A program made the position numbers and the translations under genes. The notes beneath the pieces are model-generated. The model was not told the origin of the DNA, ran no database searches, and saw nothing but the letters and a program-made list of their open reading frames with translations. DNA of 64,000 bases, from NCBI GenBank assembly GCA_021324365.1, contig JAJPJE010000070.1:1-64000 (forward strand). Direction: 5' to 3'. This DNA comes from Terriglobia bacterium (GTDB lineage Bacteria; Acidobacteriota; Terriglobia; Terriglobales; Acidobacteriaceae). Shown piece after piece: positions 1 through 8,185 of the stretch. The stretch's first letter is position 1, and each line of letters begins with the position of its first letter.

Positions 1-154
1 ATTTGGCGGCGGGAATGGAGTTCCATCCGCAAGAACCAACTTCCCGGGAGCACTCAGCTTTGGATTTGGCGGCGGGAATGGAGTTCCATCCGCAAGAACC
101 AACTTCCTGGGAGCACTCAGCTTTGGATTCGGCGGTGGGAATGGAGTTCCATCT
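1..154. repeat. 63-bp in-frame tandem repeat
   Basis: Units start at 1, 64 and 127. The first two differ at only one or two positions over 63 bp, and the third matches for about 28 bp before diverging. The unit length is a multiple of three and keeps the minus-strand reading frame. The near identity, silent positions included, points to recent duplication. Confidence 0.85.
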
Positions 155-222
155 GCCCACGCCTGCGCACCCGTTACTATCAACATAACTGCAAATACAA
201 ATCCACCAAGAACCTTCTTCAT
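1..222 (-). CDS. Secreted small protein with 21-residue ADGTPFPPP repeats (3' end outside window)
   Basis: The minus-strand frame is open from ATG at 222 to the window edge (74 codons, no stop). It begins MKKVLGGFVFAVMLIVTGAQA, a classic signal peptide with a likely cut after AQA. The mature part repeats ADGTPFPPPNPKLSAP followed by x-KLVL; two full copies and the start of a third are visible. An AGGAGAG ribosome binding site lies 5 nt before the ATG. Acidobacteria often encode short exported proteins with ADGxPxPP motifs, but I know of no function. The proline-rich units suggest an extended, exported peptide. It diverges from the gene at 368. Length and C-terminus are unknown because of truncation. 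Confidence 0.7.
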   Translation of the reverse strand, partial: MKKVLGGFVFAVMLIVTGAQAWADGTPFPPPNPKLSAPRKLVLADGTPFPPPNPKLSAPGKLVLADGTPFPPPN

Positions 223-367
223 AACTTACTCTCCTGATGCCAGTTGGCACGCGAACAGCATCGACGAAAAGCCGCCGAAAAAATCAAAATGCTTGTGGAA
301 TTCCTGAATTTGGAACAAGATTTGACGGTTCGCGCATTTTTGCCAAAATTGGTGTTTACTAAACCAT

Positions 368-808
368 ATGCGGCCTAGCCCAAAAGATGACTTCGAGCGC
401 AACACCCTGAACTCCATCCCTGGAACCCTTGGGAAGCTCGAATACCTCGCCCAGTTAAGGGAGGAAAATGGACGCTATTTCCATTGGGGATTGGCTCGGG
501 CTCACGGCGACGACGCTGCCGCCGGCGCGTTGCGGGAAACTCATCTCTCTCAGTTTCTCGCGGTCTTGCGGGCGCCCCTCACGGAGTTGTGGAACGAAAT
601 CCGGCAGAACGCGGAAACCCACCAGCTTCCGGTCAATGAGTATGTAAGGGAGTTGTTACGATTGGGTCGCGCGTTGATCCCTCCTGTCGTCGACGGAGGA
701 TCCAATCAGCACTTCAATTCAGTCTTGCTGGCGCTTTCTGAGCTGGCTGCGCAACGGGACGCATCGTCGCATCAAGACGCATTGCTATCCCAACCACCTG
801 TCCGATAA
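368..808 (+). CDS. Hypothetical protein, 146 aa
   Basis: A soluble, largely alpha-helical protein of no family I can name. The segment NTLNSIPGTLGKLEYLAQLR, then a Trp-Gly-Leu and a His-Leu-Ser-Gln-Phe-Leu stretch, has the composition of a real protein rather than a shadow frame. There is no signal peptide or membrane segment. The ATG at 368 has no clear Shine-Dalgarno sequence. The last 95 bp overlap the 3' end of the convergent XRE regulator, so either both tails are real or this one is shorter. The function is unknown. Confidence 0.55.
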   Translation: MRPSPKDDFERNTLNSIPGTLGKLEYLAQLREENGRYFHWGLARAHGDDAAAGALRETHLSQFLAVLRAPLTELWNEIRQNAETHQLPVNEYVRELLRLGRALIPPVVDGGSNQHFNSVLLALSELAAQRDASSHQDALLSQPPVR

Positions 809-1526
809 CTTCCGCGTCCTGAGGATGCCGCATGATTCGCGGAGCCACAGGCGAAAGCGGATGCGGTTGCAACACGATCCGTTCATTCTTCTTCAATGTG
901 CACCAGCAGCAGATGTGCTCGTCGCGCGTTTCCACGAAGTAGATGGGACGCTCATACTCTGAACGCCAGACCCCTTCTTGAACTTCGTTCTTCGATTCGT
1001 CAATCTGCAAAAACGTTCCCGGCAGGATCAGCGGATACATCGTGTAGTCGTCGGTCCCGACATAACCGTACGTGAAATCGGCATTCGACAGCGGCTCGAG
1101 ATATGACATCGGAACGATGCCCCACTTCTCCACCATACGGCCCAGGTTCACCGTCTTTGTCAGGTCGAAGCTCGGATCTAGTCGTACCGGCAGCTTCACG
1201 TCACCCTGCAACTCGAGCGCTGCAAAACGCGTTTTCGGCGCCTCAGCCAACGCCAGGTCGGCAGAATAATTCTCCGTGTCGACGCCATACCACGACAGCA
1301 TCGTTTTTATCGGAAGACGATAGATCACCGCTAGCGAATACAGCCGGTGAAGGCTGGGCACGACGCTCTTGGTTTCGAAATCGGAAAGGCGGCTGATCGG
1401 AATGATGTACTCTTCCTCTTTCCGCCGTTGCGCAATTCTTTCACTGGCAACTTCCACATCGCGCAGTTTATAGCCTAGACTTTCGCGTAATGCCTTGAGT
1501 CTGGCCCCTGGCGTCGTCACAACCAT
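714..1526 (-). CDS. XRE-family helix-turn-helix regulator, 270 aa
   Basis: A DNA-binding regulator. The N-terminal 75 residues form a Cro/C1-type HTH (GARLKALRESLGYKLRDVEV, then ISRLSDFETKSVVPSLHRLY). The remainder, with a 'PGTFLQIDESKNEV' and 'YFVETRDEHICCWCTLKKN' region, resembles the beta-rich C-terminal sensor seen in S24-like regulators, but I see no Ser-Lys dyad I would trust. ATG at 1526 follows TGGAG. A TATAAT box and a 9-bp inverted repeat lie just upstream, which would suit autoregulation. Its own 3' end overlaps the convergent gene at 368-808. Confidence 0.8.
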   Translation of the reverse strand: MVVTTPGARLKALRESLGYKLRDVEVASERIAQRRKEEEYIIPISRLSDFETKSVVPSLHRLYSLAVIYRLPIKTMLSWYGVDTENYSADLALAEAPKTRFAALELQGDVKLPVRLDPSFDLTKTVNLGRMVEKWGIVPMSYLEPLSNADFTYGYVGTDDYTMYPLILPGTFLQIDESKNEVQEGVWRSEYERPIYFVETRDEHICCWCTLKKNERIVLQPHPLSPVAPRIMRHPQDAEVIGQVVGIAMRLDATMRPVAQPAQKAPARLN

Positions 1527-1571
1527 ACTCCATCAACGGGTGAGTCAGAAAAACACAGCCTGCTGAGGTTG

Positions 1572-1577
1572 ATTATA
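1572..1577 (-). promoter_or_regulatory. -10 element of the XRE regulator promoter
   Basis: A perfect TATAAT reads on the minus strand about 45 nt before the regulator's ATG. The -35 position (about 1595-1600) is poor, TATGAA, as in promoters that need an activator. The inverted repeat at 1603-1634 sits immediately upstream. Confidence 0.5.
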
Positions 1578-1602
1578 TTCAGAAAAAGCCCCAATTCATA
1601 GC

Positions 1603-1634
1603 GTCGACAATGGTACTCGTCCCCGATTGTCGAC
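1603..1634. promoter_or_regulatory. Inverted repeat GTCGACAAT-N14-ATTGTCGAC, candidate operator
   Basis: Two perfect 9-bp arms (1603-1611 and 1626-1634), 23 bp centre to centre, lie just upstream of the -35 region of the XRE gene. A spacing of about two helical turns suits a dimeric regulator. Which protein binds is inference. Confidence 0.45.
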
Positions 1635-1940
1635 ACCCGACACTTCCCTGAAGACCGAGATAGATGTTGCTGTTGAAGAACTCATCCATACCGCCGGAAC
1701 ATCTTGTTTCGGTAACCAATCTGCCGCGTCCAAGAAAGGAATTTGTTACGTAATTCCGTAGCTTCAACCCGAAAATGTCGGCTTCCGCTGGCACGAATCT
1801 GATTCACGTCACACTACTCACTAGTCGGCCCGCGATGTGTTTTCGATCTCCTTCCGCATTTCGCCCTCAAATTTATTAAGCGATTGACACGATACATTCT
1901 GCCGAGGTGGAGGGCACGACGATTCTGGGGCTCCCAACAC

Positions 1941-2894
1941 TCATCCCTCCCACACGAACGCATCGAAGACTTTCCCCACTCCGAAACCTAACCTCTTATA
2001 CAGATCCACTGCGCGTTCGTTGGCCGCAGTTACGGTCAGCGAGAGCGTTTTGAAATTCCGTTTGCGTAACTCTTCCGCACTGGCTTCAAGCAGTGCCAAT
2101 CCAACTTTGCGGCCTCGATATTCCGGCAGTACACAGACTTGCGTCACATGTCCGATATTTTCCTTTACGCGCGAACACAGGATTAGTCCCATCGGATTGC
2201 GGCTGGCGCGATCGGTTGCAACAAACGACGAACCCGGATCGAAAATGCCGCAACCGGGAAAACGTACGATGTTATTCAGAAACCGCAGTGCGCCCTGCAC
2301 GGTCCGGTATTGATCGTTAATCTGCGAATCGATGTGCCCGCGATAACACGCCGTGATGAGCGCAGCGGCATGCTGATAGTCGCTTTCCTGCCAGCGCCGC
2401 AGTTCAAAGCTGCAGGGCTTCGCTGTGACTTGCGCGACACCGGTTCTCCCTTCCAAAGCCAATTCCATGAACAACCGCGGATAACGCTGAAAGCCCTGAT
2501 GTAGAAACGGACTCGACACTCGCCCGGTCTCATGGAGAAGCAACTGCGCTTCAATCCGATGGACTCCTGGCGACTCCTGTAGTGTCTCCAACACGTGCGT
2601 GACAAGCTTCGTCTCTACCGGACTCTCTTTGCCATTAGGCGCTTGTTGATGAGCAACATACAAATCGCCGATCACGCCTTTGTTACCTTCGTATACGAAG
2701 AAGGCATAGCCATGCAGGCGTCCGCGATCGACTGCTGCGTAACCAGGCAGAATTCGCGCATCCACGTAGCGCAGGATCATATCCGCCGACGAGCTGTAAT
2801 CCCAGGCAAGCTCGTCCGACCACACCTCCGTCTCCTCTTCGAGAAGAGGCCGCAGATCAGCTGAGGTGAAATGCCTGAGATCGATGATTTCCAT
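1941..2894 (-). CDS. Tandem GNAT N-acetyltransferase, 317 aa
   Basis: Two GNAT-like halves. The C-terminal half has the acetyl-CoA loop in VCVLPEYRGRKVGLALLEAS (an R-x-x-V-G variant of R/Q-x-x-G-x-G/A) followed by the usual N-x-x-A-x-x-L-Y-x-x-x-G-F ending (NERAVDLYKRLGF). The N-terminal half (IGDLYVAHQQ onward) has the fold's order but no clear acetyl-CoA loop, so it may be a structural or substrate-binding copy. I chose ATG at 2894 (MEIIDLRHF); the frame also opens at a TTG 36 bp upstream. The acceptor substrate cannot be told from sequence. Confidence 0.8.
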   Translation of the reverse strand: MEIIDLRHFTSADLRPLLEEETEVWSDELAWDYSSSADMILRYVDARILPGYAAVDRGRLHGYAFFVYEGNKGVIGDLYVAHQQAPNGKESPVETKLVTHVLETLQESPGVHRIEAQLLLHETGRVSSPFLHQGFQRYPRLFMELALEGRTGVAQVTAKPCSFELRRWQESDYQHAAALITACYRGHIDSQINDQYRTVQGALRFLNNIVRFPGCGIFDPGSSFVATDRASRNPMGLILCSRVKENIGHVTQVCVLPEYRGRKVGLALLEASAEELRKRNFKTLSLTVTAANERAVDLYKRLGFGVGKVFDAFVWEG

Positions 2895-3118
2895 TAGTCC
2901 TGTTCGTTTGGATGTTCCCGGTGCTCCCAATGGAGCAGTCGCACGCAGACTTGGAGTCTAAGCTGCCGTGCAGGAACAGGGCAACGGGGGAACATGAAAG
3001 AGCAACGTGGAATCACAAGATTCGGTGACGCATAACCGGTCAACAGTGATCACCGGGGCGCACGGACCAGTTCGGCTGGCGCCGACATTCCCCTCTCATG
3101 GCTCTTCACTGCTTGCAG

Positions 3119-3856
3119 TTATTGCCCGCTCACGCGCAAGAGCATGCCGCTGCCGCCCCGCACTTCGATCTTCCCTTGCTCTGACCTTAGCGTGAACTGG
3201 CCCATCGGATCGGTGCGGCCGGCATGCGCAAGCGTCAATCCCTCATAACCATACAATCCGCATGCACCCGAGGAAAACACCCACGTCGCTTGTGGCTCAG
3301 AGTTTCCGGCCACTTCGTCTCGACATTTGCTGCCCGGAACTGCCCTCAGCGACACCAGTACACCACCAAATAAAGCCTCACCAACTGTATGCTCCCGATA
3401 CGTAACGGGACCACCCTGTCCGTAAGCCATTTCGCCTCCGATCAGTTCGTGCTCCGTCCACGCCCACGGCGTGCCGCGATCCGGACCGGTTGGCGGAACG
3501 TACACGTCCTCCACATCCATCATCGAGGCCAGCGCGCGCAGATTGGTGCTGATCGGCAACTCCCGCCTGCCGATCTTGAGTTTGTCGAATCGTAAGGTCA
3601 TCTCTCCGGGTGACCGACCCTTCGCTGCCGAGACACTTACCACTCGACCACTGACCCTTGTGCCAGCGGGAATCTTTCTTCCCTTTGACAGTGGGATATC
3701 CTGCATCACCCGTGCCGTAATCCTCTGGCCGGCTTTGGCTTTCTGCGAATTCAGCGACGAGTTCAACTCCACCGGCAACACCGTTCCGGGCGGAATCGCA
3801 TCCTGCGCAAACACTCCCATTGCGAACAAGAACACTGTAACTGCAACCCACTTCAT
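3119..3856 (-). CDS. Secreted beta-rich hypothetical protein, 245 aa
   Basis: ATG at 3856 follows GGGAGG. The N-terminus MKWVAVTVFLFAMGVFAQ is a signal peptide. Residues about 22-100 (GTVLPVELNSSLNSQKAKAG, then P-x-G-T-R-V-S-G-R-V-V) resemble the small beta-barrel seen in many acidobacterial exported proteins and in the TrbI/VirB10 C-terminus. The C-terminal half is not recognised. A few cysteines (SKCRDEV, SSGACGLYG) could form a disulphide outside the cytoplasm. It stands alone on the minus strand. The function is unknown. Confidence 0.7.
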   Translation of the reverse strand: MKWVAVTVFLFAMGVFAQDAIPPGTVLPVELNSSLNSQKAKAGQRITARVMQDIPLSKGRKIPAGTRVSGRVVSVSAAKGRSPGEMTLRFDKLKIGRRELPISTNLRALASMMDVEDVYVPPTGPDRGTPWAWTEHELIGGEMAYGQGGPVTYREHTVGEALFGGVLVSLRAVPGSKCRDEVAGNSEPQATWVFSSGACGLYGYEGLTLAHAGRTDPMGQFTLRSEQGKIEVRGGSGMLLRVSGQ

Positions 3857-3960
3857 GGTGCCTCCCGATCTCATCCGCCGCCACAGTACTTAAAACGAGT
3901 AAATACCGCGTTTGTTTTCATCTGCAAAGCTGGATGGTATACGCAATCAATGAGCATGAA

Positions 3961-4092
3961 ATGTCAGACGAGGCCACACGAGCCATCGAACCCCGCTCCG
4001 GCAGTCGAGCACAGTTTGCAAAACTATTACAACGCCTGATCAAAATCCCGACAACCACTCCCGAGTACTTCTCTTACCTTGCTGAGCGGTAG
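3961..4092 (+). CDS. Possible small protein, 43 aa
   Basis: A frame MSDEATRAIEPRSGSRAQFA, ending in PEYFSYLAER, has protein-like composition (amphipathic, with an FAKLLQRLI helix) in an otherwise empty gap. No clear ribosome binding site is visible. It is short enough to be chance. Confidence 0.25.
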   Translation: MSDEATRAIEPRSGSRAQFAKLLQRLIKIPTTTPEYFSYLAER

Positions 4093-4178
4093 TCGCCGCG
4101 CATCCTGATCGTATAGCACATATGACCAATCACGCCCACGGCAACGCCGCGAGGGCCGCTCAAACCGGAGAGAGAATC

Positions 4179-5354
4179 ATGCCGCTTCGTACAACAGCTA
4201 TGTTCCGCCGCAACTCACTTCTGCTTTTTGCCGTCTTACTTGCTTTCTGCGTGCCAGGCAGTGCACAGGCATATCAACAAACCAATTTTGTTTCCGACAT
4301 TCAGGGACTCGCTCCCACTCCCGATGCGAATCTGAAAAATCCCTGGGGACTCATTGCAAGTCCAACCAGCCCCTGGTGGGTTTCCGACAACAATGCAGGC
4401 GTCTCTACGCTTTATAACGGCAACACAGGAGCCGTCCTCTCGCTGGTAGTAAACATTCCTCCGGTCGTCACCGATACCACCACCGGAAAGCCAAAAGGCA
4501 CAGGCACTCCCACCGGAGTGGTGTTCACTGCTGGTTCCGGCCCGGGCTCGACGTTCCAATTCGTGAATAATGGAGCGCTCACCACGGCCATCTTCACTTT
4601 CGTCAGCGAAGACGGAATCATTTCCGCGTGGCCTGGCAAAGGCGATGCGCTCCCGGTAATCGACAACTCTGCGACTCCAAACGCCGACAATGGTGCCGTG
4701 TACAAAGGCGCCACCGTTGCACAGATGGTCCCCGGCGGCCCCAGTTTCCTGTACGTTGCGAACTTCCGCTCCGGCCAGATCGAAGTCTATGACAATAATT
4801 TCAAGCTCGTGGATCTGGCTGGCACCGGTGACCGCGATGACCTTCCTTTCCGTGATCGCGAAATTCCTCGCGGCTATGCACCCTTCAACGTGCAGGAGGT
4901 CAATGGAAGTCTCTACGTCACCTATGCCAGGCAGAATGCCACGCGCCACGATGACTTGGACTTCCCCGGTCAGGGCTTTGTGGACAAGTTTTCTCCCAAC
5001 GGCAAGCTGCTGCAACGATTGCAACGCGGACCCTGGTTGAACGCGCCATGGGGCGTTGCATTAGCTCCAGCCAACTTTGGTTTCTTCAGCAATCACCTGC
5101 TGATTGGTAACGCCGGCAGCGGACAGATCGCAGTCTATGACCCAATCACCGGGCGCTTCGACGGCCTGCTGCGCGACGCAAATGGACATGCGCTCGAAAA
5201 CGATCGTCTCTGGGCATTGCGCTTCGGCAACGATCATGCCGCGGGACCGAGCAACTGGCTCTTCTTTACTGCGGGCATCAGCGATGAAGCTCACGGCCTC
5301 TTTGGCTTCTTCGCACCAGCTGATAGCAGTGCTCCGGAGACCGACGACAACTGA
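4179..5354 (+). CDS. TIGR03118 family secreted protein, 391 aa
   Basis: An exported protein of the TIGR03118 family, probably a beta-propeller. The signal peptide runs from MPLRTTAMFRR through LLLFAVLLAFCVPGSAQA. Family features include NPWGLIASPTSPWWVSDNN, the GTPTGVVF segment and repeated 'NG.LYVTYA'-type blades, ending with HGLFGFF. I chose ATG at 4179 because GGAGAG stands at the right distance; another ATG at 4122 has no ribosome binding site and would bury the signal peptide. The family has no proven function. It is monocistronic, with the frameshifted OGFr-like gene opposite downstream. Confidence 0.85.
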   Translation: MPLRTTAMFRRNSLLLFAVLLAFCVPGSAQAYQQTNFVSDIQGLAPTPDANLKNPWGLIASPTSPWWVSDNNAGVSTLYNGNTGAVLSLVVNIPPVVTDTTTGKPKGTGTPTGVVFTAGSGPGSTFQFVNNGALTTAIFTFVSEDGIISAWPGKGDALPVIDNSATPNADNGAVYKGATVAQMVPGGPSFLYVANFRSGQIEVYDNNFKLVDLAGTGDRDDLPFRDREIPRGYAPFNVQEVNGSLYVTYARQNATRHDDLDFPGQGFVDKFSPNGKLLQRLQRGPWLNAPWGVALAPANFGFFSNHLLIGNAGSGQIAVYDPITGRFDGLLRDANGHALENDRLWALRFGNDHAAGPSNWLFFTAGISDEAHGLFGFFAPADSSAPETDDN

Positions 5355-5485
5355 AAGCGCACCACACCACGTTTTTCCGAAAATGACTCCTGCCGGCTCC
5401 GTCCTTGATGCCCGGTTTCATCACCGGCGTCACTTTCTGTTCTATGTTCGCTTATGTGTTCATCGGAGCCGGCAGAGGAGTTCGA

Positions 5486-5858
5486 TCACGTCGAGAGCGC
5501 ATTTATCGCTGCAATATTTCCGAAAGAGAGCCAGTTCGCAGCTTTCATGCAGGATTCCTCGGACTGAACGACCTCAGTGCTCTTGAGTTCCAGATCATAG
5601 AAACGGAGCATGCGAAGGAATGACTGGCGCAGGTTGCCCTGCAAATCTGGCCGGGATTGAAAAGCCTTGATGTCTCCCGGAGCCAAAACCGGGGCACTCA
5701 GGTTGAAGCCGCTCTTTCTCAGGCAACGAAAACAGCCATTGGATGTAGTGGTGAACGAATTCCAGTTGGTCGTCGTTCCGCGCCTGAATATCACGGAGAA
5801 ATCGGCTTGGATGATCTGGTGCTTCATTCGCGTAAAAGCTGAGAACACTGGAATTCAT
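5486..5858 (-). pseudogene. Frameshifted OGFr-like conserved-domain gene
   Basis: From ATG at 5858 the frame reads MNSSVLSFYANEAPDHPSRF, then DDQLEFVHHYIQWLF-LPE, the hallmark of the opioid-growth-factor-receptor conserved region (Pfam OGFr_N), which also occurs in bacteria as a stand-alone protein of unknown role. At the AAA run (5715-5717 on the plus strand) it leaves frame. Homology continues in the next frame as SGFNLSAPVLAPGDIKAF and LRQSFLRMLRFYDLELK. One extra A explains it. The tail after NWLSFGN no longer resembles the family's expected HNHLR-type ending, so further decay is possible. Confidence 0.65.
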
Positions 5859-6070
5859 CTTGAGAAGTGTAATCACTCACAAAACTAACGAGTAGTGGGA
5901 GTCTTCGTTGCATTTCGAATGGAGAACAGGCTTTGAAAAATGGGTTGAGGTCCTTCTGGTCGTAAACCTCTGGCTCCAACTCAACAGCCTTTGCGTCTTT
6001 TACTGTGACGAGCCCTTCACCGGGTTTCAAACCCTGTACAGCCCGTAAGTATTGATTGACCCGAAGCATT

Positions 6071-6157
6071 TGGTGCCGGGAGGGGGAATCGAACCCCCAA
6101 GAGCCGAAGCTCGGCGGATTTTGAGTCCGCTGCGTCTGCCAGTTCCGCCATCCCGGC
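6071..6157 (-). tRNA. tRNA-Leu (anticodon CAA)
   Basis: The 87-nt minus-strand sequence starts GCCGGGATGGCGGAACTGG, has anticodon loop ACTCAAAAT (anticodon CAA), a long variable arm (CGAGCTTCGGCTCTT), T-loop GGTTCGATTCC and ends in encoded CCA. The acceptor stem GCCGGGA/TCCCGGC pairs fully. The long variable arm and CAA anticodon identify leucine. Confidence 0.97.
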
Positions 6158-6262
6158 TTTTATGGAAGGCGTTATGAGCACTCAGTTTACTACACCCACA
6201 GCCTTGCCCTTGCTCTCCACGCTGTCTCCGGTCCCGAAGCCGCAGACACTCAACGATGCTGT

Positions 6263-7354
6263 TTATTTCGTAATGCCGCGCTGCGTCACCAGATACACCG
6301 CAAAGCTTCCCAACCAGTGACCGCCCTCATAGTGCACTCCCGTCACCGCTGCCAGGCCAGCCCGCTTATGTTCCGCTGCGGCGTGTCGGATGGAAGTTAA
6401 CCGGCTGTCGTCCTGGGGCAATCCCGCAGCGATCCCTTCCAGCATCCATGCACGGCTCAGATTCAGCCCATCCAAATGCGCCAGTTTCGGATCACTCGGG
6501 TCGGGCGATACTACCGGCGTCAACCACTCCGCCCCATTTGAAGACGGAATCTGCGGAAGAAAAGCATGCAGCCAGCCGGCGAATTCCTTCGGCGGCAGCA
6601 CACGTCGCATCAGGTCGGCTTCGCCCAGGCATGGCGAAAGAAAATCCTCTCCGGAAGGTTCGTAGTTCAAGGGACAGTTCCTGTCATTCAGATAGAACTG
6701 CCGCGACTTACTCGCGACCAATTGTTGCAGTTCCGCATTCCCGCTGCCGCGCGCATAGTCGAACATCAGCCCAAGCGCGAATGCAGTTTGCGCGTGCTCA
6801 CCGATCCTCACTGGATACGAAAGCTTCGGAAGCCAGCCATTCAACCGTTGCAGTGCAGCGTCTTCCAGCGGACGCAGATTCGCCGCCAACGCTTTCGCCT
6901 GCGGATCGTCCCATTCCCGCAGTTCGGCCGCCAATTGCAGAAGCCATGCCAGCCCATACGGGCGCTCGAAGCTGGCACGACCTTCTCCTCGAACATATGC
7001 CGCCTCCTGTTGAATGTTGGCAGCCGTCAAGCTCTGATTCAGAGCTTCGCGTGCGGGCGGAACGAAATCGGCGTTAGGAAAAGTTCGTATGAGCCGCACC
7101 AGCAGCCAGTGCCCATGCACTGACGAGTGCCAGTCATAGCATCCGTAAAACGCAGGCGTCAGCTTTCGCGGCGAAGCCACATCCGCATCGCTGTTCAACG
7201 TGTGGCTTATCTTGTTTGGATATTCCTTGTGGACGCATGCAAGTGCCAGTGTTGCGAACCGTCCGGCTGCGCTGATATCAAGCTTGAGATTCCCATCATC
7301 TCCCATCAGGTTTGCCGCACCTGCAATGAAAATGAACAGGATTCCGAGTTTCAT
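6263..7354 (-). CDS. DUF2891 family protein, 363 aa
   Basis: Matches the DUF2891 family in length and in landmark segments: the N-terminal A-x-F-A-x-L-A-L-x-C-V-H-x-E-Y-P, the FYGCYDWHSSVHGHWLLVRL block, FERPYGLAWLLQL, a GEHAQTAFALGLMFDYAR block and the final HYEGGHWLGSFAVYL. The fold is expected to be an alpha/alpha barrel. MKLGILFIFIAGAANLMG is a short signal-like N-terminus. No activity has been shown for the family that I know of. It stands between the tRNA and the OsmC gene, all on the minus strand. Confidence 0.88.
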   Translation of the reverse strand: MKLGILFIFIAGAANLMGDDGNLKLDISAAGRFATLALACVHKEYPNKISHTLNSDADVASPRKLTPAFYGCYDWHSSVHGHWLLVRLIRTFPNADFVPPAREALNQSLTAANIQQEAAYVRGEGRASFERPYGLAWLLQLAAELREWDDPQAKALAANLRPLEDAALQRLNGWLPKLSYPVRIGEHAQTAFALGLMFDYARGSGNAELQQLVASKSRQFYLNDRNCPLNYEPSGEDFLSPCLGEADLMRRVLPPKEFAGWLHAFLPQIPSSNGAEWLTPVVSPDPSDPKLAHLDGLNLSRAWMLEGIAAGLPQDDSRLTSIRHAAAEHKRAGLAAVTGVHYEGGHWLGSFAVYLVTQRGITK

Positions 7355-7408
7355 CGGTCCAATACTTTAGACGAACACTGCCCGCGTTGCGATAGTGCTC
7401 CGATGTAG

Positions 7409-7888
7409 CTACCCCAGGCCCTCCGAGGTCACAACTTCCGCTTCCGCCTCGACCGGAAAATTCACCGAGTTCGCGATAAAACACATCCGATGTGCCTCAT
7501 GATGCAGCAACGCCGCCTTTGCGCGATCATCCCCAGCGCGAATCTTCACCGCGGGTCGCAGCACCACGCGCACGAATGCGCCCGAGCCATCCGGGCGTTC
7601 TTCCATCACGCCCTCCGCTGTGTCGTGATATTCCAGCACCGTCACTTGGTTGGTCGCGCACAAATGCAGGTACCACAGCATGTGGCACGACGACAGGCTC
7701 GCCACCAGCAGTTCCTCGGGGTTGTAGCGCGCCGCGTCGCCACGAAATGCCGGATCGCTCGACGCCTCGATGGTGGGCTTTCCCGCGGCTACAATCCTGT
7801 GATCTCGCCGATAAGCCTTATAGCTACTTGTTCCCGTGCCGTCGTTGCCCGTCCACTCGACTGCTATGTGGTATGTATGCTGCTTCAT
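7409..7888 (-). CDS. OsmC family peroxiredoxin-like protein, 159 aa
   Basis: An OsmC/Ohr-fold thiol protein that reduces organic or fatty-acid hydroperoxides in characterised members. Family features: PEELLVASLSSCHMLWYLHLC carries the first reactive cysteine (SSCHM), and the second is in AHRMCFIANSVNFPV. The ATG at 7888 overlaps the TGA of the upstream ACT-like pseudogene by four bases (ATGA), so the two were co-transcribed. It lies about 390 bp from the divergent arsenic genes. A peroxide role is inferred from the family. Confidence 0.9.
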   Translation of the reverse strand: MKQHTYHIAVEWTGNDGTGTSSYKAYRRDHRIVAAGKPTIEASSDPAFRGDAARYNPEELLVASLSSCHMLWYLHLCATNQVTVLEYHDTAEGVMEERPDGSGAFVRVVLRPAVKIRAGDDRAKAALLHHEAHRMCFIANSVNFPVEAEAEVVTSEGLG

Positions 7889-8185
7889 TCGTCCCCTCTG
7901 CTCCCAGGTTCGCGTGTCCGCGCCACAGATACTTTCCGGCCCGCTTCCATATCATCGACCACCAGAATCAACTGATTCCCGTGATCGCTATTGCGTACTT
8001 CTATATTGACGCCGGCCTCCGCCATGCGGTGCGCCATGTTTCCCAGTTGTCGAGGCTTGTCCTGGCGCCGTCGTTGCACCAGCACGTCACGCTCAGCCCA
8101 TACCTTGATTCCCGCTCTTTCAACGCCTCGCGCGCGACAGCACCATCCTCGAAAATAAAATGAGCAATACCACTCGCATTTACAT
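7885..8185 (-). pseudogene. ACT-like small protein, frame broken near both the start and the middle
   Basis: The 3' part reads in frame as IKVWAERDVLVQRRRQDKP, LGNMAHRMAEAGVNIEVRNS and LILVVDDMEAGRKV, typical of small amino-acid-binding (ACT-like) proteins. The expected upstream part, AHFIFEDGAVAREALKER, lies in a different frame and joins it only if one base is restored near 8111-8115. At the 5' end AGGAGAG is followed by ATG and directly by TAA; dropping the two bases TA would give M-N-A-S-G-I-A-H-F. So two separate lesions are seen. It precedes osmC with an ATGA overlap. Confidence 0.6.

Larger units (their letters stand above)
1527..1940. other. Intergenic, 414 bp
   Basis: Apart from the promoter and inverted repeat listed separately I see nothing in it. 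The 71-codon minus-strand frame at 1579-1794 has unconvincing composition and runs through the inverted repeat. Confidence 0.6.

Noticed and set aside
1-154. Tandem units as a CRISPR array
   Set aside because: The repeats are head-to-tail without spacers and keep an open reading frame with a signal peptide.
1579-1794. 71-codon minus-strand frame
   Set aside because: No ribosome binding site, composition not protein-like, and it runs over the inverted repeat and promoter region.
5824-6069. 81-codon minus-strand frame beside the tRNA
   Set aside because: Its ATG lies one base from the end of the tRNA, leaving no room for a ribosome binding site, and it overlaps the OGFr-like start. I recognise no family.
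6071-6157. tRNA-Leu as an integration (att) site
   Set aside because: No integrase and no repeated copy of the tRNA 3' end was noticed in the window.
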